Origin: Nocardia altamirensis NBRC 108246
GTDB taxonomy: Bacteria > Actinomycetota > Actinomycetes > Mycobacteriales > Mycobacteriaceae
DNA length: 64,000 nucleotides
Direction of reading: 5' to 3'
NCBI RefSeq assembly: GCF_001612685.1
Contig: NZ_BDAY01000034.1
Location: forward strand, 1-64,000
Below are positions 1-9,148 of the stretch, in pieces; positions within the stretch are counted from its first letter, which is position 1, and every line of letters begins with the position of its first letter. Both the position numbers and the translations under genes were made by a program. The notes below the pieces were generated by a model. It did not search any database. It was not told the DNA's origin and saw nothing but the letters and a program-made list of their open reading frames with translations.

Positions 1-862
1 CCTGCGGCGCGGGCACACCGGGGATGGGCGCACCCGTCAACGCGGCGCGCGCGGCCCCTACCATTGCCGACGCGGTCGGCCAGCGATCCGCCGGATTCTT
101 GGCCATGCCCCGCGCGATCACCGTGTCGAGCCCCGCCGGAATTCCCGCGTCCTGCATGCTCGGCCGCGGCGGCGGATCGGATAAGTGCGACCGGATCAGC
201 ACGTTCATGCTGGCCGCCGGGAAAGGCGACGCGCCCGTCAGGCACTCGTGGAGGACGCAGGCGAGCGAATAGATGTCCGCGCGCCCGGTAACGTCGCTGA
301 CGTCGAAGCGCTCCGGGGCCATGTAGATGTAGGAGCCGACGGCCGTGCCGACCATCGTGACGGCGCTGTCGCCCTCGGTGTGCGCGAGGCCGAAGTCGAC
401 GAGGTAGGCGAAGTCCGCGGCAGTCACCAAGATGTTGGCGGGCTTGATGTCACGATGCACCAGACCGCCCGCGTGTGCGGCGTCGAGCGCGCCCGCGATC
501 TGCTCGATGATGCCCACCGCGCGGATCGGGCTCAGCGGCCCCTCCTTGCGCAGCAGGGTGCGCAGATCTACGCCGGGCACCCGCAGCATGTCGATGAACA
601 GCACACCGTCGATGACACCCCAGTCGTGAATCGGGATGATGTGCGGCTCGGCGATCCGAGCGGCCGCTTGCGATTCGCGCCGGAACCGGACCTGGTAGAC
701 GGGATCGCCCGCGAGTTCCTGGTGCAGCAGCTTGAGCGCGACTACCCGGCCCTTGGCCGTGTCATAGGCCTCGTAGACCTCGCCCATGCCCCCCTTGCCC
801 AGCATCGACCGCAATTCGTACGGCCCGAACCGTGTGCCGGTTCGCGGCCCAGGTGTCTCCAC
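1..862 (-). CDS. Serine/threonine protein kinase, 3' end cut by window edge
   Basis: Eukaryotic-type Ser/Thr kinase of the actinobacterial Pkn group; about 287 N-terminal residues are visible. The glycine-rich loop reads LGKGGMGEVY (about 21-30), the ATP lysine is in VALK (44), the catalytic loop is HRDIKPAN (135-142) and the Mg loop is DFG (155-157), so the domain looks active. The alanine/proline-rich end of the visible part suggests a juxtamembrane linker; any membrane segment lies outside the window. The GTG start at 862 is chosen because GGAGG sits 9 nt upstream and the reading starts just before the kinase fold. It reads in the same direction as the two-component genes upstream of it. 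The substrate cannot be inferred. Confidence 0.93.
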   Translation of the reverse strand, partial: METPGPRTGTRFGPYELRSMLGKGGMGEVYEAYDTAKGRVVALKLLHQELAGDPVYQVRFRRESQAAARIAEPHIIPIHDWGVIDGVLFIDMLRVPGVDLRTLLRKEGPLSPIRAVGIIEQIAGALDAAHAGGLVHRDIKPANILVTAADFAYLVDFGLAHTEGDSAVTMVGTAVGSYIYMAPERFDVSDVTGRADIYSLACVLHECLTGASPFPAASMNVLIRSHLSDPPPRPSMQDAGIPAGLDTVIARGMAKNPADRWPTASAMVGAARAALTGAPIPGVPAPQ

Positions 863-924
863 CCCGTCAATCCTCCACATCCCGGGCCAGGAGTGCACGC
901 ATAGATCTCGCGACCGCCTGCCCG

Positions 925-1620
925 TCAAAGAGTGGATTCTCCGGGTGTCACCACCCCGTGGTCAAACGCAAAGACGATCGCCGCGGCCCGATCCCGCAGC
1001 TCGAGCTTGCCGAATATGTGTCCGACATGGCTTTTCACGGTCACTTCCGAGATGCCGAGTTCGCGGGCGATTTCCGCGTTCACCCGGCCGCGCCCGATCA
1101 GTTCGAGCACCTCGTACTCGCGCGCGGTGAGGTCGGAAAGCCGGGCATTCGGACGTACCGGACTCGGGCGTACCGTCCGGTATGCGGTCAGCACCCGCTC
1201 GGTGACGGACGGGTCGAGCCAGGCACCGCCGGTCGCGACCATCCGCACCGCGCGAATGAGGTCCTCGGCGGGCGAGTCCTTCAGGATGAAACCGGCCGCG
1301 CCCGCCCGCAGCGCGCCGGAGAGCAGCTGATCGTCGTCGAAGGTGGTCAGCACCAGAACTGGCGGCGCACCGTCGCGGGCGCGCAGCAGGCGGGTGGCGT
1401 CGATGCCGCCGACCCGTTTCATGCGCAGGTCCATCAGCACCACGTCCGGGCGTTCCTCGGCGACCGCGGCGAGCACCTCGTCGCCGTCGGCGCATTCGGT
1501 GACGACGAAACCGTCACGCCGCCGCAGGATCCGGCGCAGGCCACCGCGGACGAGCTCCTGGTCGTCGACCACCAGCACGGTCACCGGGTCCTCGGCGCCC
1601 GCGGGCGATGCCGCTGTCAC
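925..1620 (-). CDS. NarL/FixJ-type response regulator
   Basis: Two-component response regulator of 231 residues: receiver domain at about 12-130 with phosphoacceptor Asp64 in LMDLRM and the acidic pair VVDD, then a LuxR-type HTH at about 160-225 (LTAREYEVLELIGRG and an EVTVKSHVGHIFGKL recognition helix). It should be phosphorylated by the histidine kinase encoded 103 bp upstream on the same strand and then bind DNA. The short N-terminal extension before the receiver fold leaves the exact start open by a few codons. Target genes are unknown; the adjacent kinase, or the ABC exporter about 2 kb away, would be natural candidates. Confidence 0.93.
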   Translation of the reverse strand: MTAASPAGAEDPVTVLVVDDQELVRGGLRRILRRRDGFVVTECADGDEVLAAVAEERPDVVLMDLRMKRVGGIDATRLLRARDGAPPVLVLTTFDDDQLLSGALRAGAAGFILKDSPAEDLIRAVRMVATGGAWLDPSVTERVLTAYRTVRPSPVRPNARLSDLTAREYEVLELIGRGRVNAEIARELGISEVTVKSHVGHIFGKLELRDRAAAIVFAFDHGVVTPGESTL

Positions 1621-1723
1621 CCGATCTCCCGCGTCCCGCAGGTGCTCATCGGCGTGCTGCGCCTGATGCGCAGCTGTCTGCGCCCGGTGCGCGCATGTCT
1701 CAGCGCCGCGCGAGTGTGTCCCA

Positions 1724-3064
1724 TCACGCCTCCTGTGCCTTGCGAGGTTCCGTCAAGCCGTGCAGCAGCCCTGGCAATATCGCGCACGAGATGCCGCCGC
1801 GGGTGGGGGCGAGCGGAATGGCGGCCCGGACCGACCAGCCGTCGTCATCCCTGCCCGCGTTCATCCGGCCGCCGAGCAGTTCGGCGCGCTGCCGCATTCC
1901 GGAGACGCCCATTCCGCTGCCCGGGTGGACCGGTAGACCGGCCGGCGCGCTGTTGTGCACCGTCAATGTCACCTCGGTGCCGTCGACGTCCACGTGGACG
2001 GACGCGGACCCGCCCGGCGCGTGCTTGACGACATTGGCGAGGGACTCCTGGCCGATTCGATACAGCGCGAGGCCGAGCGCGGGCGATATCGCGCGGAGAT
2101 CGCCGGTGCTCAGGTAGCGCACCTCCAGGCCTGCGCGCGCGAAATCACCTACCAGGCCCTGAATATCCTCTACGCCCGGTTCCGGGACCAGCTTGGACGG
2201 ACGCGCGTCGAGCAGCCCGACGGTGCGCCGGATATCGGCCATCGCCTGGCGGCCGAGCTGTTCGGCGTCGGTCAGCGATTCCACCGCGTCCTCGACATCG
2301 CGATCGGTCTGCAGCGCATGCCGTGCCGCGGTGAGATGCAACAGGGTGATGCTCAACGAGTGCGCGATCACGTCGTGCACCTCACGGGCGATCCGGCGGC
2401 GCTCCTCGTCGGCGGCTTGCGCGGCACGGATGTCCTGGTAGCCGCGCTCCTGGTAGAGGAAGCGGCGCTGGTATTGCAGCATCACCCCGGCCATCCACCC
2501 GAACGCGACGCCGACCAGGTAGGTCGGCAAGCCTTGGGACAGATGGTCGTTCATGTCGAAGACCACCAGTTCGATCATCATCGCGGCGGTGATCGGCACG
2601 CTGATCCGCTTGCGTGCGATGGCCGCCACCTCACCCGCCGCGGCAACAAGCACGAAGGGCGCGAGGTCGGGCGAGACGGGCTGGGCCAGGAACAACGCCT
2701 CCGCGGTCATCGCGAAGAGGCCGAGTGTCAGCGGCCGCGGCATCACGCCGAGGAACGCGTACATCGGGCCGAATGCGGTGGTCAACAGCACGGCGAGGAT
2801 CGGGAGTGCGGTCGGAAAGTAGCTGTGCCGCTGGATCGCCGCCGAGACGGCGACGACGAACAGCGCCAGATCGACCGCGATGATGACCGACGGCGGATAG
2901 TCGAAGGGCAGTTCCTCGACGCGGCGCTGGAACGAGGTCACCGGCTGCCGCGCGAATTCGATGACGCGCTGCTTGGACCGGCCGAGCGACGCACCGGCCC
3001 GCCGGAACGCACCGACCACCGGCCGCTGCTCGCCTGCCGGGGTGGAGACGCCGATCACACCCAT
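1724..3064 (-). CDS. Sensor histidine kinase, HisKA_3 family
   Basis: Membrane sensor kinase of 446 residues. After a basic cytoplasmic N-terminus (about 1-58) come some six hydrophobic segments between about 60 and 195 with almost no extracytoplasmic domain, as in DesK/LiaS-like kinases that sense within or at the membrane. The dimerisation helix carries the phosphoacceptor His230 in REVHDVIAHS, and the ATPase domain ends in GSGMGVSGMRQRAELLGG. A roughly 28-residue tail follows the ATPase core. It lies upstream of the response regulator on the same strand and is its obvious partner. The stimulus is unknown. Confidence 0.92.
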   Translation of the reverse strand: MGVIGVSTPAGEQRPVVGAFRRAGASLGRSKQRVIEFARQPVTSFQRRVEELPFDYPPSVIIAVDLALFVVAVSAAIQRHSYFPTALPILAVLLTTAFGPMYAFLGVMPRPLTLGLFAMTAEALFLAQPVSPDLAPFVLVAAAGEVAAIARKRISVPITAAMMIELVVFDMNDHLSQGLPTYLVGVAFGWMAGVMLQYQRRFLYQERGYQDIRAAQAADEERRRIAREVHDVIAHSLSITLLHLTAARHALQTDRDVEDAVESLTDAEQLGRQAMADIRRTVGLLDARPSKLVPEPGVEDIQGLVGDFARAGLEVRYLSTGDLRAISPALGLALYRIGQESLANVVKHAPGGSASVHVDVDGTEVTLTVHNSAPAGLPVHPGSGMGVSGMRQRAELLGGRMNAGRDDDGWSVRAAIPLAPTRGGISCAILPGLLHGLTEPRKAQEA

Positions 3065-3221
3065 GCGGTAAGGCTAACCGCCTGGTACCGGCCCATGCAT
3101 CGTTCCGGAAGCGGGCGGCTTCTCCTACCGTGGTCGGAGACAGATTCGGGTCCACGGCACGAAGACAGAAAGACCGTCTCGTCCGTAGCGTGAGGCACAT
3201 CGTCAACGGAAGGCGAGGCTC

Positions 3222-3542
3222 ATGTCCTGGAAAGATCAGCACGCCCGCACCGACATCGTGCATCTGGTGCTTGCCCGCGCCGCGGCCGACCCGGCCGATC
3301 CACGGCTGTTCGACGGCATTCCCGACCTGACCCGACTGTTCGGCGACGCCGATGGGCTGTTGCTCGCACTGCGCTATCGATGGAACATCCATCTCGATGC
3401 CAAGCTGGATCAGGCACTGTCCCAAGGACAGTCGGCGATCGAGGCCTACCTCGAGCTCGCCGCCGAACAACCGGTGCTGCGCGCCGTGCTCGATGCCCAG
3501 TATCGTCGCCGCCACCACGTGTCGGAAGTCATGGCGCGCTGA
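3222..3542 (+). CDS. Small conserved-looking hypothetical protein
   Basis: A 106-residue soluble protein, helix-rich, with no signal peptide, cysteine motif or membrane segment, and no family I recognise. It contains a run of leucine/alanine helices and a basic YRRRHH patch near the end. The ATG is preceded by a GGAAGG-type ribosome site. It starts 158 bp from the divergent histidine kinase and ends 54 bp before the ABC ATPase gene read in the same direction, so it may be the first gene of the exporter operon. A regulatory or accessory role for the exporter would be inference only. Confidence 0.6.
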   Translation: MSWKDQHARTDIVHLVLARAAADPADPRLFDGIPDLTRLFGDADGLLLALRYRWNIHLDAKLDQALSQGQSAIEAYLELAAEQPVLRAVLDAQYRRRHHVSEVMAR

Positions 3543-3596
3543 CGGGCGACTAAGGATCAACAGCTGGTGATCGACGGAACAGACCGGGGGACAACG

Positions 3597-4304
3597 ATGC
3601 CGAAGCACGCGATGCTCGAATTATCCGAAGTGACCAAGGAGTACCGGGTCGGCGGGCAGACGGTGCGCGCGCTCGACGGGATCAGCCTGCGCATCGAGCA
3701 GGGCGAATTCACCTCGATCATCGGGCCGTCCGGGTCGGGCAAGAGCACGTTGTTGCATCTGCTCGGCGCGCTGGACACGCCGAACAGCGGTTCGATCCGC
3801 TTCCAGGGCAACGAGATCGGCACCCTGGACGAGGACAGCCAATCCGAGTTCCGGCGCAAGCGGGTCGGTTTCATCTTCCAGTTCTTCAACCTGCTGCCGA
3901 CTCTGTCCGCCTGGGAGAACGTCGCGATCCCGAAGTTGCTGGACGGCACCGGAATGCGCAAGGCCAAGCCGCGCGCGCTGGAACTGCTCGACCAGGTCGG
4001 GCTCAGCGACCGCGCGAACCACCGCCCCGCCGAGTTGTCCGGCGGCCAGATGCAGCGGGTCGCGGTGGCACGGGCGCTGATCATGGACCCGGCGCTGATC
4101 CTGGCCGACGAACCGACCGGCAACCTGGATTCCAAGACCGGCGCTTCGATTCTGGCCCTGCTCGGCGAGATCGCCGGCGCAGGCAATTCCGTGGTGATGG
4201 TGACCCACGACATGGGCGCGGTGGCCTACTGCGACCGGGTGATCACGTTGCGCGACGGGCGGATCGGCTCGAACGACAGCGTCGAGCGTTCGGTCAGCGC
4301 ATGA
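3597..4304 (+). CDS. ABC transporter ATP-binding protein, MacB/LolD type
   Basis: Cytoplasmic ATPase of a type VII (MacB/LolD/FtsE-like) ABC transporter, about 235 residues. Walker A is GPSGSGKST (about 43-51), the signature is LSGGQMQRVAVARAL, Walker B is ILADEPTGNLD and the switch histidine is in VTHD. The ATG at 3597 follows GGGGG at 3586-3590 with a 6-nt gap and is preferred; an in-frame GTG at 3567 would add ten residues. The stop overlaps the permease start as ATGA, so the two are translationally coupled. The family exports lipoproteins, peptides or antibiotics, or transduces membrane signals; the substrate is not visible. Confidence 0.94.
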   Translation: MPKHAMLELSEVTKEYRVGGQTVRALDGISLRIEQGEFTSIIGPSGSGKSTLLHLLGALDTPNSGSIRFQGNEIGTLDEDSQSEFRRKRVGFIFQFFNLLPTLSAWENVAIPKLLDGTGMRKAKPRALELLDQVGLSDRANHRPAELSGGQMQRVAVARALIMDPALILADEPTGNLDSKTGASILALLGEIAGAGNSVVMVTHDMGAVAYCDRVITLRDGRIGSNDSVERSVSA

Positions 4305-6793
4305 TCGCAACCGCATGGGATCGGTTGCGGCTGTTCAATATCGGCGATCTGCTCGTGCATCGCGCGCGCACCATGATGTCCCTGGTGGTGATGGGGGTTT
4401 CGGCGGGCCTGCTTGTCGCGGTGATGAGCATCTCCGGCTCGGTCACCGGATCGGTGGAGCGGCTCACCCAGAGTCTCGGCGGCCGGGCCGCGCTCGAGGT
4501 CACCGGCATCACCGACGCCGGGTTCGATCAGCAACTGCTGCAACGGGTTGCGACCACACCCGGTGTCGACAAGGCGGTGCCCATGTTGCGCGCCCAGCTC
4601 GGCACCGGCGACCGCAGGGCGCTGCTGATCGGCGCCGACACCAACATCGCGGCATTGGGCAGCGAGCTGGCCGGGCCGATGGCCGCACAGACGGGCAAGC
4701 TGCTCACGGTGCCCAACGGTGTGCTGGTCGGCGCCGCGATGGGCTACCGGGAGGGCGAGCAGTTCCGCCTCGGCTCCGGAACCGTCACCGTCGCAGCCGT
4801 TATCGACGGCACGTCGTCCGAGCGTCTCAACGGCGGCCACATCATCGCCGCACCCATCGGACTCGCGCAGCGGGTCACCGAACGGGTCGGGCGGCTCGAC
4901 TCCATTCAGGTCGTTCCCGCACAGGGCACCTCGGTCGAGGACCTGCGCGCCGAACTGACCTCGGTCGTCGAAGGCCGTGCGGTCGTTGCCGATCCGACCC
5001 TGCGCACCGCGCAGGCAGGCGGTGCGATTCAGCTGGTGCGGTACTCCACGCTGATGGCTTCGGCTGCCGCACTGATCGTTTCGGCGTTCCTCATCTACAA
5101 CGCGATGAGCATGGCGATCGCACAACGCAGGCCGATGCTGTCGTTGCTGCGGGCGATCGGCGGCAAGCGCGGTCCGATGGTGCGTGACCTGCTCGCCGAG
5201 GCCGCGCTGCTCGGCCTGTTCGGCGGCGCGGTCGGCGCCGTGATCGGCATCTTCATGGGCCGCATCGCCATCGGTCAGCTGCCCGTCGCGGTGATGTCCT
5301 CGGTCGAGGCACGCACCGAATACCTGGTGCCCTGGTACGCGATTCCGTTCGCCGTCGCCGCCTGTGTGTTCGCCAGCGTGTTCGCGGCCGGACTGGCCGC
5401 GCGCCAGGTGTATCGGGTGGAACCTATCGAGGCGCTGGCTCCGGTCGGCGTCGGCCGCACGGACCGGACCAGCCCGCTGATGCGGTGGGGTGCGGTGGTG
5501 CTCGGCCTCGGCCTCGGCGTGGTGGCGATCGTGGCCGCCGAGCTGGATCTCGGCCGGTATTCGCTGGGCGGCATCTCGTTGGCGATCCTCGCGTCGGTCG
5601 TGCTCTGCTACGCCGCGATCGGCCCGATCGTCCGGTGCACGGCGGCGATCGCCCGCGTCTTCGGCGCGCCGGGCGCGCTCGGCGCAACCACCCTCGAGCG
5701 CGCGCCGCGCCGGGTGTGGGCGACGGCGATGACGGTGATGATCGGCGTGGCCGCCACGGTCTCCATGAGCGGCGCCTCGACCAATATGGTCGATTCCGCC
5801 GCCACAACCTTCAAAGACCTTGCCAAGAACGACGTGTACATCACCCCGGCCTCGCTGGCGGAGTTCCCGACCGGCCCGCTGCTGCCCGCCGGACTCACCG
5901 AGAAGGTCGCCGCGATCCCCGGCGTCGCGTCGACGAGTGAGGCGCAGATGGCCTTCGCCACCCTCGGCGGCGGACGGGTGATGTTGCAGGGCTTCCCGCC
6001 CAACGCACGCGAGACCAGGATGGGCATGCTCGACGATGCCGCCGTCGCGCGGTTGTCCGCCGGTCAGGGCGTGGCGGTCTCGCGGGACGTGGCGCGCTCG
6101 CTCGGCGTCGACGTCGGCGCCACGCTGACCCTGCCGACCCCGACCGGCACGCACTCGGTGACCGTAGTGCAGGTGGTTCCGTACTTCTCGGCGATCGCAG
6201 GCGTGGTCATGATGGACCTCGACCTGTTGCGGCAGTGGTACGAGCGGCCCGGCGAGACGGTCCTCACCGCCAACTTCGCGCCAGGCGCGGATCGCACGGC
6301 CGTGCTGGCGGCGATCCGGCAGGTGGTGCCCGCGGAGCTGCACGTGGACACCGGGCCGAACACCGTGGTCGCGGCCGCGTCCAGCATTCGGCAAGGCTCG
6401 GCGATGAGCAACTCCATCCTCTGGATCGTGGTGCTGGTGGCCACGGTGGCGCTGTTGAACACGTTGATGCTGTCGGTGCTCGAGCGGCGCAGAGAGCTCG
6501 GCGTGCTGCGGGCCATGGGCACCAACCGCAAGTTCCTGATGCGCTCGGTGCTCGCCGAGGCGGCGGGCATCGGATTGGTCGGCGCCGCACTGGGTCTCGT
6601 GGTCGGCATCGGGGTGCAGTACCTGGCGACCGCCGCCATCGCGCACGCGCTCACCATCGACGTCCTCTACCGGCCGAGCCCGATGCTGCTGGTGTACGGC
6701 ACCGCGGCGCTCGGGCTCGCGCTGCTCGGCTCGATCCCGCCTGCGCTGCGCGCGGCACGGCTGCCGATCGTGGAGGCGCTGGCCGTCGACTGA
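4301..6793 (+). CDS. ABC transporter permease, double FtsX domain
   Basis: Large permease of 830 residues partnering the upstream ATPase (4-bp overlap). Order: one N-terminal membrane helix (about 20-45), a large extracytoplasmic MacB-PCD-like domain, a first FtsX block of three helices (about 250-380), two helices linking to a second extracytoplasmic domain (about 470-690), and a second FtsX block at the C-terminus. This duplicated layout is typical of long actinobacterial MacB-like permeases, in which one chain supplies both half-transporters. Its proximity to two-component pairs recalls BceAB-type detoxification modules, but that link is inference. Confidence 0.93.
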   Translation: MIATAWDRLRLFNIGDLLVHRARTMMSLVVMGVSAGLLVAVMSISGSVTGSVERLTQSLGGRAALEVTGITDAGFDQQLLQRVATTPGVDKAVPMLRAQLGTGDRRALLIGADTNIAALGSELAGPMAAQTGKLLTVPNGVLVGAAMGYREGEQFRLGSGTVTVAAVIDGTSSERLNGGHIIAAPIGLAQRVTERVGRLDSIQVVPAQGTSVEDLRAELTSVVEGRAVVADPTLRTAQAGGAIQLVRYSTLMASAAALIVSAFLIYNAMSMAIAQRRPMLSLLRAIGGKRGPMVRDLLAEAALLGLFGGAVGAVIGIFMGRIAIGQLPVAVMSSVEARTEYLVPWYAIPFAVAACVFASVFAAGLAARQVYRVEPIEALAPVGVGRTDRTSPLMRWGAVVLGLGLGVVAIVAAELDLGRYSLGGISLAILASVVLCYAAIGPIVRCTAAIARVFGAPGALGATTLERAPRRVWATAMTVMIGVAATVSMSGASTNMVDSAATTFKDLAKNDVYITPASLAEFPTGPLLPAGLTEKVAAIPGVASTSEAQMAFATLGGGRVMLQGFPPNARETRMGMLDDAAVARLSAGQGVAVSRDVARSLGVDVGATLTLPTPTGTHSVTVVQVVPYFSAIAGVVMMDLDLLRQWYERPGETVLTANFAPGADRTAVLAAIRQVVPAELHVDTGPNTVVAAASSIRQGSAMSNSILWIVVLVATVALLNTLMLSVLERRRELGVLRAMGTNRKFLMRSVLAEAAGIGLVGAALGLVVGIGVQYLATAAIAHALTIDVLYRPSPMLLVYGTAALGLALLGSIPPALRAARLPIVEALAVD

Positions 6794-6803
6794 ATCGCGG
6801 TGG

Positions 6804-8699
6804 CTACAACGGTAAGTCGGTGAACCAGGCCTTGAACTTGGCCATGGTCAGGCCGAACCCGGAGTCGGGCATGCTGTCGGTGAGCGTGACGCTGGCGTAG
6901 AGCAGGTAGTTCGCCCGCGCCGGGTCGGACTCGAAGCTCACAACGACGAACCCGTCCGGCAGGCCGCCGCCGTCCTTCTTCCAGCGGTAAGTGGTGTAGG
7001 ACTTGCCGCCGTTGCTCTCGGTCGCCTTGGTGTTCGACGGCAGGTCGAGCAGCGCCGCCTTGGCGTCCTCCGGCGTCTTGAAGGCGACCGCGAGGTAGTC
7101 GGGCTGGTCGATCGGCACGCCCCAGCAGTTCCAGGCGGTCTCCCACTTGGGGAAGGCGGGCGCGTCGTCGTCGCTGGACGGCTTGCCGCCGGTCTTGGAA
7201 GTGTCGAGGAAGCAGGTCTTTCCCTCGTAGCCTGGCCCGCTGCCGATGCCGTACTTGGTGTCGACACCCTGCGGTACCAGCTTGGGGAACGACTTGGCGA
7301 GGGCGTTCGGGTCGGTGGGTGTGCCTGCCGCGGTGGACTTTCCGGTGCTCGACGGCGACGACGGCGAATCCGAGTCGCCCGCGAACGCGAGCACGACCCC
7401 GGTGACGACGAGCGCGATCACCGCGACCAGTGAGATCACCACGATGAGCGCGGTATTCGAGCGACGCGGCGGACCTGGCGGCCGCTGATAGCCGGGGCCT
7501 TGATTCGGTCCGTACCCGATCGGCGGCGGACCGGACGGCGAGAACGCTTGCCCAGCACCGGAGTTCGGTGGATACGTGACGCCGCTCTGGCCGACCGAGG
7601 CGAACTGCTGACCGCTGCTCGAGTCGACCGGCGCGCCGTATCCGGTCGGCGGGAACTGCTGCCCGGCACCGAAACTCGGCCCGTACTGCAACCCGCTTGC
7701 GCTCGGCCCGTACTGCGGCGCACCGGTACTCGGCCCCGCCGTGTTGGTCGGCCCCGAGGTGGCGAGCGGCGCCCCATACGCGAGCGGCGATCCGGGGTAC
7801 CCGCCGGACCCCTGCTGCGCCTGCATCGTCGGGGCGGGCTGCGGGGTGTACTGGGGCATCGCGTGCGTCGGAGCCGTGAGCGCTTGCCGTGCGGCAGCGG
7901 CGAATTCGGCGCAGGACGGGAACCGGTGCTCCGGGCGCTTCGCCATGGCCACCGCGATGACCGCGTCCATCGCCGCGGGCAGACCTTGCCGCAGCGCCGC
8001 CGCCGAGGGAGGTGCCAGCTGCAGGTGGCCGCGGATGATCTCGGCAGGAGCAGGCGCGTCGAACGGGGCGACCCCGGTCAGCAGCCAATACAGCGCGCAC
8101 GCCAGCGAATACTGGTCGGAGCGGTGGTCGAGGTGCGCGCCGGTCATCTGCTCCGGCGAGGCGTAGGCAAGGGTGGCAGTGAACATCCCGGTCTGGGTCA
8201 GATGCGTGGAATCCTCACGCAGCCTGGCGATGCCGAAGTCGGTGAGAAAGACCCGCTCGCGGTGGCCGCCGCGGGCCAGCATGATGTTGGCGGGCTTCAC
8301 GTCCCGGTGCAGCACGCCCATGCCGTGCGCGTAATCCAGTGCCTCGGCGACACCCTCGATGATCTGCACCGCCCGCTCCGGCGGCAGATTGTGCGGGTTC
8401 ACCGTTGCCGCGTCGACGCCGTCGACGTACTGCATGGAGATCCACAGCTGGTCGTCCTCGGTGCCGCGGTCGTACACGGCGACGATGTTCGGGTGATCGA
8501 GTTGCGCGGCGAGATCGGCCTCCCGCTCGAACCGCGCCCGAACCTCTTTGTCGGTGAACAGCTCACGATTGAGCAGCTTCAGCGCGGTTTGCCGAGGCAG
8601 CCTTGGATGTCGGGCCAGATACACCGATCCCATGCCGCCCTGCCCGAGCAGCCTTTCGATGGTGAACCCGGCGAACACCTCACCGCTGGTCAGCAACAC
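6804..8699 (-). CDS. Transmembrane serine/threonine protein kinase
   Basis: Receptor-like kinase of 631 residues. The kinase domain (about 10-275) has GQGGMGSVY, Lys41, HRDVKPANIM (131-140) and DFGIA (154-158). A proline/glycine/glutamine-rich, presumably disordered, cytoplasmic linker (about 280-415) follows, then a single membrane helix (about 417-440) and a roughly 190-residue extracellular sensor-like domain with two cysteines (CFLD and NCWG). The layout matches PknF/PknI-like mycobacterial kinases. The GTG start at 8699 has a GAAGGGGG ribosome site. It converges on the ABC permease with an 10-bp gap. The ligand is unknown. Confidence 0.93.
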   Translation of the reverse strand: MLLTSGEVFAGFTIERLLGQGGMGSVYLARHPRLPRQTALKLLNRELFTDKEVRARFEREADLAAQLDHPNIVAVYDRGTEDDQLWISMQYVDGVDAATVNPHNLPPERAVQIIEGVAEALDYAHGMGVLHRDVKPANIMLARGGHRERVFLTDFGIARLREDSTHLTQTGMFTATLAYASPEQMTGAHLDHRSDQYSLACALYWLLTGVAPFDAPAPAEIIRGHLQLAPPSAAALRQGLPAAMDAVIAVAMAKRPEHRFPSCAEFAAAARQALTAPTHAMPQYTPQPAPTMQAQQGSGGYPGSPLAYGAPLATSGPTNTAGPSTGAPQYGPSASGLQYGPSFGAGQQFPPTGYGAPVDSSSGQQFASVGQSGVTYPPNSGAGQAFSPSGPPPIGYGPNQGPGYQRPPGPPRRSNTALIVVISLVAVIALVVTGVVLAFAGDSDSPSSPSSTGKSTAAGTPTDPNALAKSFPKLVPQGVDTKYGIGSGPGYEGKTCFLDTSKTGGKPSSDDDAPAFPKWETAWNCWGVPIDQPDYLAVAFKTPEDAKAALLDLPSNTKATESNGGKSYTTYRWKKDGGGLPDGFVVVSFESDPARANYLLYASVTLTDSMPDSGFGLTMAKFKAWFTDLPL

Positions 8700-9148
8700 G
8701 CCCCCTTCAGGTAACGCCGCGGCGTCCGGAGGTCACGTCCGAGCGCGTCATACAGATCCTGGAGCATAGCGAACGCGGCTGGAGGCAGGGTCCGTCCGTC
8801 TCCCCACTCGCGCCGAGTGCTGACCAAACACTGCCAGAAGCGGCCCGCCGAAGCACGTCGAGCCGGAGAATTCGCCCGGCGGCGGCACCATGAAACGATG
8901 GCCATCCGACGCGATCGCACGGCCGCTCAGGCGGGTACGCAGAGCGGTATGGCCTCCTGGCCACGCAGTTTCGAATTCTTCATGACTATCGGCGAAACTA
9001 TGCGGAAGGCATCATCGTCGGGTGAACGGCTCTACGATGCCGTCATGATGGTGTTACGCCCGGTTACCGATCGGGTGGATCCGATGAGCTAATTTTGCAC
9101 CGCCGAGGCACAGCGATGACACGCACTGGTGGTGGGGAGGACGCGGTG
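8700..9148. other. Intergenic region with divergent promoters, no convincing gene
   Basis: About 450 bp between the kinase start and the serine hydrolase lipoprotein. Short open frames exist on both strands but none has a ribosome site plus recognisable protein character. It probably holds the divergent promoters; I could not place -35/-10 boxes with confidence. Confidence 0.4.

Noticed and set aside
4226..6646. An 806-codon frame opposite the ABC permease
   Set aside because: Rich in His, Arg, Asp and Gln as expected of a shadow of a GC-rich gene on the opposite strand; the permease frame carries clear FtsX features.
8817..9092. A 91-codon plus-strand frame before the serine hydrolase lipoprotein
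   Set aside because: No ribosome site, odd composition, and a better start for the neighbouring gene just downstream.
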